This document shows, piece after piece, positions 62,171 to 64,000 of a stretch of 64,000 nucleotides of DNA (positions are counted from its first letter, which is position 1; the number at the start of each line of letters is the position of its first letter). Under the pieces are notes generated by a model, which had not been told where the DNA came from, ran no database searches, and saw nothing but the letters and a program-made list of their open reading frames with translations. The translations under genes and the position numbers were made by a program. This stretch comes from Balaenoptera acutorostrata (Eukaryota > Chordata > Mammalia > Artiodactyla > Balaenopteridae). The stretch lies in contig NC_080081.1 of the NCBI RefSeq assembly GCF_949987535.1, forward strand, positions 64,005,603-64,069,602. Reading direction: 5' to 3'.

Positions 62171-62649
62171 TGAAGTAGAACTGATCCAGCACAAGAAGCT
62201 AAGCCTCCTGATTTCAGACACAGTTTGTTTTGGGGTTTTTTTGTTTGTTTGTCTTGCTTTTTCCTCCCTCGTTGTTCTCTACAAGATAATGTTCCTGTCT
62301 CCCACGGAATCCAGTGGGAAGTAAGGCAGGAGTGACTCGAGCCTGGGCGACCAGGAGGGTGATTTGGGAGGAAGATGACACACAGAGCCTCAGCTCGGGC
62401 CTCTGGGCTTCCTGGATGGGTTTAGTCTTGCTAAGACAGGATGAAGTCACGCCCAGAGAGAGATACAAGTTGGCGTCCAAGGAGGAGGCAGTGGAGCCGG
62501 AAAAGAGTCAGAGGAAAAGCCATTAGAGATGCAGAAAGACCAAGAGAAAGGTTGTATAGGACCATGGTGGAGAGTCTTTTCCCATAAGGAATACGGTCGG
62601 AACTACTGAGGGGGGTGAGGACTAATCGATCTCAGTAAAATGAACACCA
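62171..62649. other. Intron 5 sequence, unclassified
   Basis: Nothing recognised. Confidence 0.4.
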
Positions 62650-62875
62650 GATGCACGGCTTTGAAGTCAAGTTGGGAAGGAATCCAGTGCTCCTGTTTAC
62701 CAGCTCAGTGACTTTGGACAATTTATTTAACTTCACTCAAACCTAATTTTTTAAGACGGGGACAAATAGTAGTTTTTACCTGAGATTCATTCTGAGCATT
62801 CAGTGAGAAAATGTGTATGAAGAACTTAGCACAGGCCTGACTATACAGGAGATTCTGATGTTATTATCATTAACG
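62650..62875 (+). mobile_element. MIR SINE
   Basis: 'CAGCTCAGTGACTTTGGACAATTTATTTAACTTC' and 'GAAGAACTTAGCACAGGCCTGAC' in MIR order. Confidence 0.75.
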
Positions 62876-63901
62876 AGTTATACTTTAATTTTTTCGTAAC
62901 TCATACTAAGTATTTGCCGTGTGCTAGACGTTGTGCCAGCACCTCATTCAACAGGCGGCTTCCCGAGGCGACACCGTGCGCCGGGGGTGTAGCAGCCCAG
63001 CAGTACGGCTCACAGCCTGGTCTCCACTTCTTCTGAACCAGCATTTCCATAGGGAAAGGAGGGGCCTGCGAGGGGCTCAGAGAGTGAACGAGAGGGAGGA
63101 AAGCTATGGCAGATTGTAGAATGTCCTTTCAGGAAATTTGGAGGTAGAGGCAAGAGACAAGTGAGTGGCAGAGTCAAGGTGGGATTCCTGGGAGAGACCT
63201 GACCACTGAGCCTCTGTGGAGATTGTCTCAGGCAATGATCAGAACGTCTGAGACTCATTCAGCAGCGTACATGTACTGAGTGATGGCTGTATGCTCTTAG
63301 AATTCCCCCTATTTTTGTACAAAGAAATATTATGTCACCTCCAGGGAGGCTGAGTCTAGCCTCATCTGCCTTGGTTCCACAGCACGCTGTTTGCCAAGCA
63401 GTCTTGGCTCCAGGAGAGCAGGCATTGCGCCTTGGAATTCTCAAACTTCTGGCAATGCCGTTCGCAGTGGTCCCTCATTTTCATTATTCCAGTGAGGCGT
63501 CCTGAGGAGATGGGTGCAAAGGTCCAGCACCCACTCCATCCACCTCCTATGGCCTACAGTGTTGATGACCACAGGCTGAAATGGGGAGGAAATGTGCAAG
63601 AGCTCAGGCCAGCCCCTCCCCATACCAACCGTTCAGTGAAACTTCAAGCAGTTTAACAGATTGCTGAAAACCACCCCTGAACAAGCAGTTTCCGTTTCCC
63701 ACCATGATCATGAGGAAAGAGAAAGCGTCATTCTACGTAATTCTAGCAGAGTCACATGTGGCGAGTTTGCATCTGGCCGTGGGAATTCCAGTGGTCACGA
63801 AGGTAACTCCTGCACGGAGGCTGGAGGCCGGAGTGGAAGAGCTGCATCTGCTGACTGCACAGAAAGCAAGAAACCCTGTGAATGAAGTGTTACCAAGGAA
63901 A
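62876..63901. other. Intron 5 sequence, unclassified
   Basis: Mixed composition with no repeat I recognise. 62905-62950 has weak similarity to a reverse-complement MIR start. No RNASEH2B exon found. Confidence 0.4.
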
Positions 63902-63944
63902 TAACGGCTTAATATCATATGCCATGTATGACATTAAGCCGTTA
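63902..63944. repeat. Perfect 12-bp inverted repeat extended to a 17-bp hairpin
   Basis: TAACGGCTTAAT (63902-63913) pairs exactly with ATTAAGCCGTTA (63933-63944). After one A/C mismatch the stem continues with TCATA (63915-63919) and TATGA (63927-63931) around the 7-nt loop TGCCATG. Not part of a transposon end that I recognise. Confidence 0.95.
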
Positions 63945-64000
63945 GATTACATAAAGCTAGCTGGATTGTGAGGAGAGGAAGTATAATTTATATGAGATGA

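Noticed and set aside
63661..63904. Two overlapping 66-74 codon frames near the right edge
   Set aside because: No domain, no splice context and no similarity to RNASEH2B.
63902..63944. Hairpin read as a microRNA precursor or a Rho-independent terminator
   Set aside because: Too short for a microRNA precursor, and a bacterial terminator is meaningless in this mammalian context; kept only as an unexplained palindrome.
54485..64000. Search for RNASEH2B exon 6 in intron 5
   Set aside because: No segment matches the expected lysine-rich 74-nt exon with splice sites; it should be beyond the window.

Overview
This is eukaryotic, mammalian nuclear DNA: one spliced gene with GT/AG introns, one CpG island, and a large load of interspersed repeats. 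The repeats point to a cetartiodactyl, most likely a cetacean. There are tRNA-derived CHR-type SINEs (about 120-bp and about 300-bp forms), L1 copies whose 3' ends match the cetartiodactyl L1 family, and a Tigger1-type DNA element. I saw no bovine Bov-A/Bov-B and no pig PRE-1 elements. This assignment is inference; hippopotamus is the main alternative.

The only gene I can support is RNASEH2B, subunit B of the heterotrimeric RNase H2, on the + strand. Coding exons 1-5 are at 21425-21488, 46070-46141, 48154-48261, 50544-50620 and 54370-54484. Their lengths (64, 72, 108, 77 and 115 nt) and phases equal those of the human gene as I recall it. Together they encode the first 145 residues plus one base of codon 146, with no stop or frameshift. 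Exon 6 and beyond were not found and should lie past position 64000.

Layout: 1-20.8 kb is upstream intergenic DNA (L1, L2, MIR and unclassified sequence; by mammalian synteny it should face DLEU7). 20.88-21.78 kb is the CpG-island promoter with exon 1 and, just inside intron 1, 21 pure CGG copies. 21.5-46.1 kb is the 24.6-kb intron 1, packed with L1s, a nested SINE pair and a Tigger1 relic. 46.1-54.5 kb holds exons 2-5, with a fossil hAT transposase interrupted by an LTR-like insert in intron 4. 54.5-64 kb is part of intron 5 (L2, SINEs, MIRs, an old L1, and a short perfect-stem hairpin near the right edge).

I found no CRISPR array, operon, bacterial-type system or unknown multi-gene system. 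The most interesting signals are the CGG tract in an RNase H2 gene, the hairpin at 63902-63944, a nested SINE with a T+-like tail, two extreme micro-retrotransposition scars, a clean L1 twin-priming inversion, and two inverted L1s flanking exon 1. Repeat family names come from recognising consensus sequences from memory; borders are approximate unless a target-site duplication is given.
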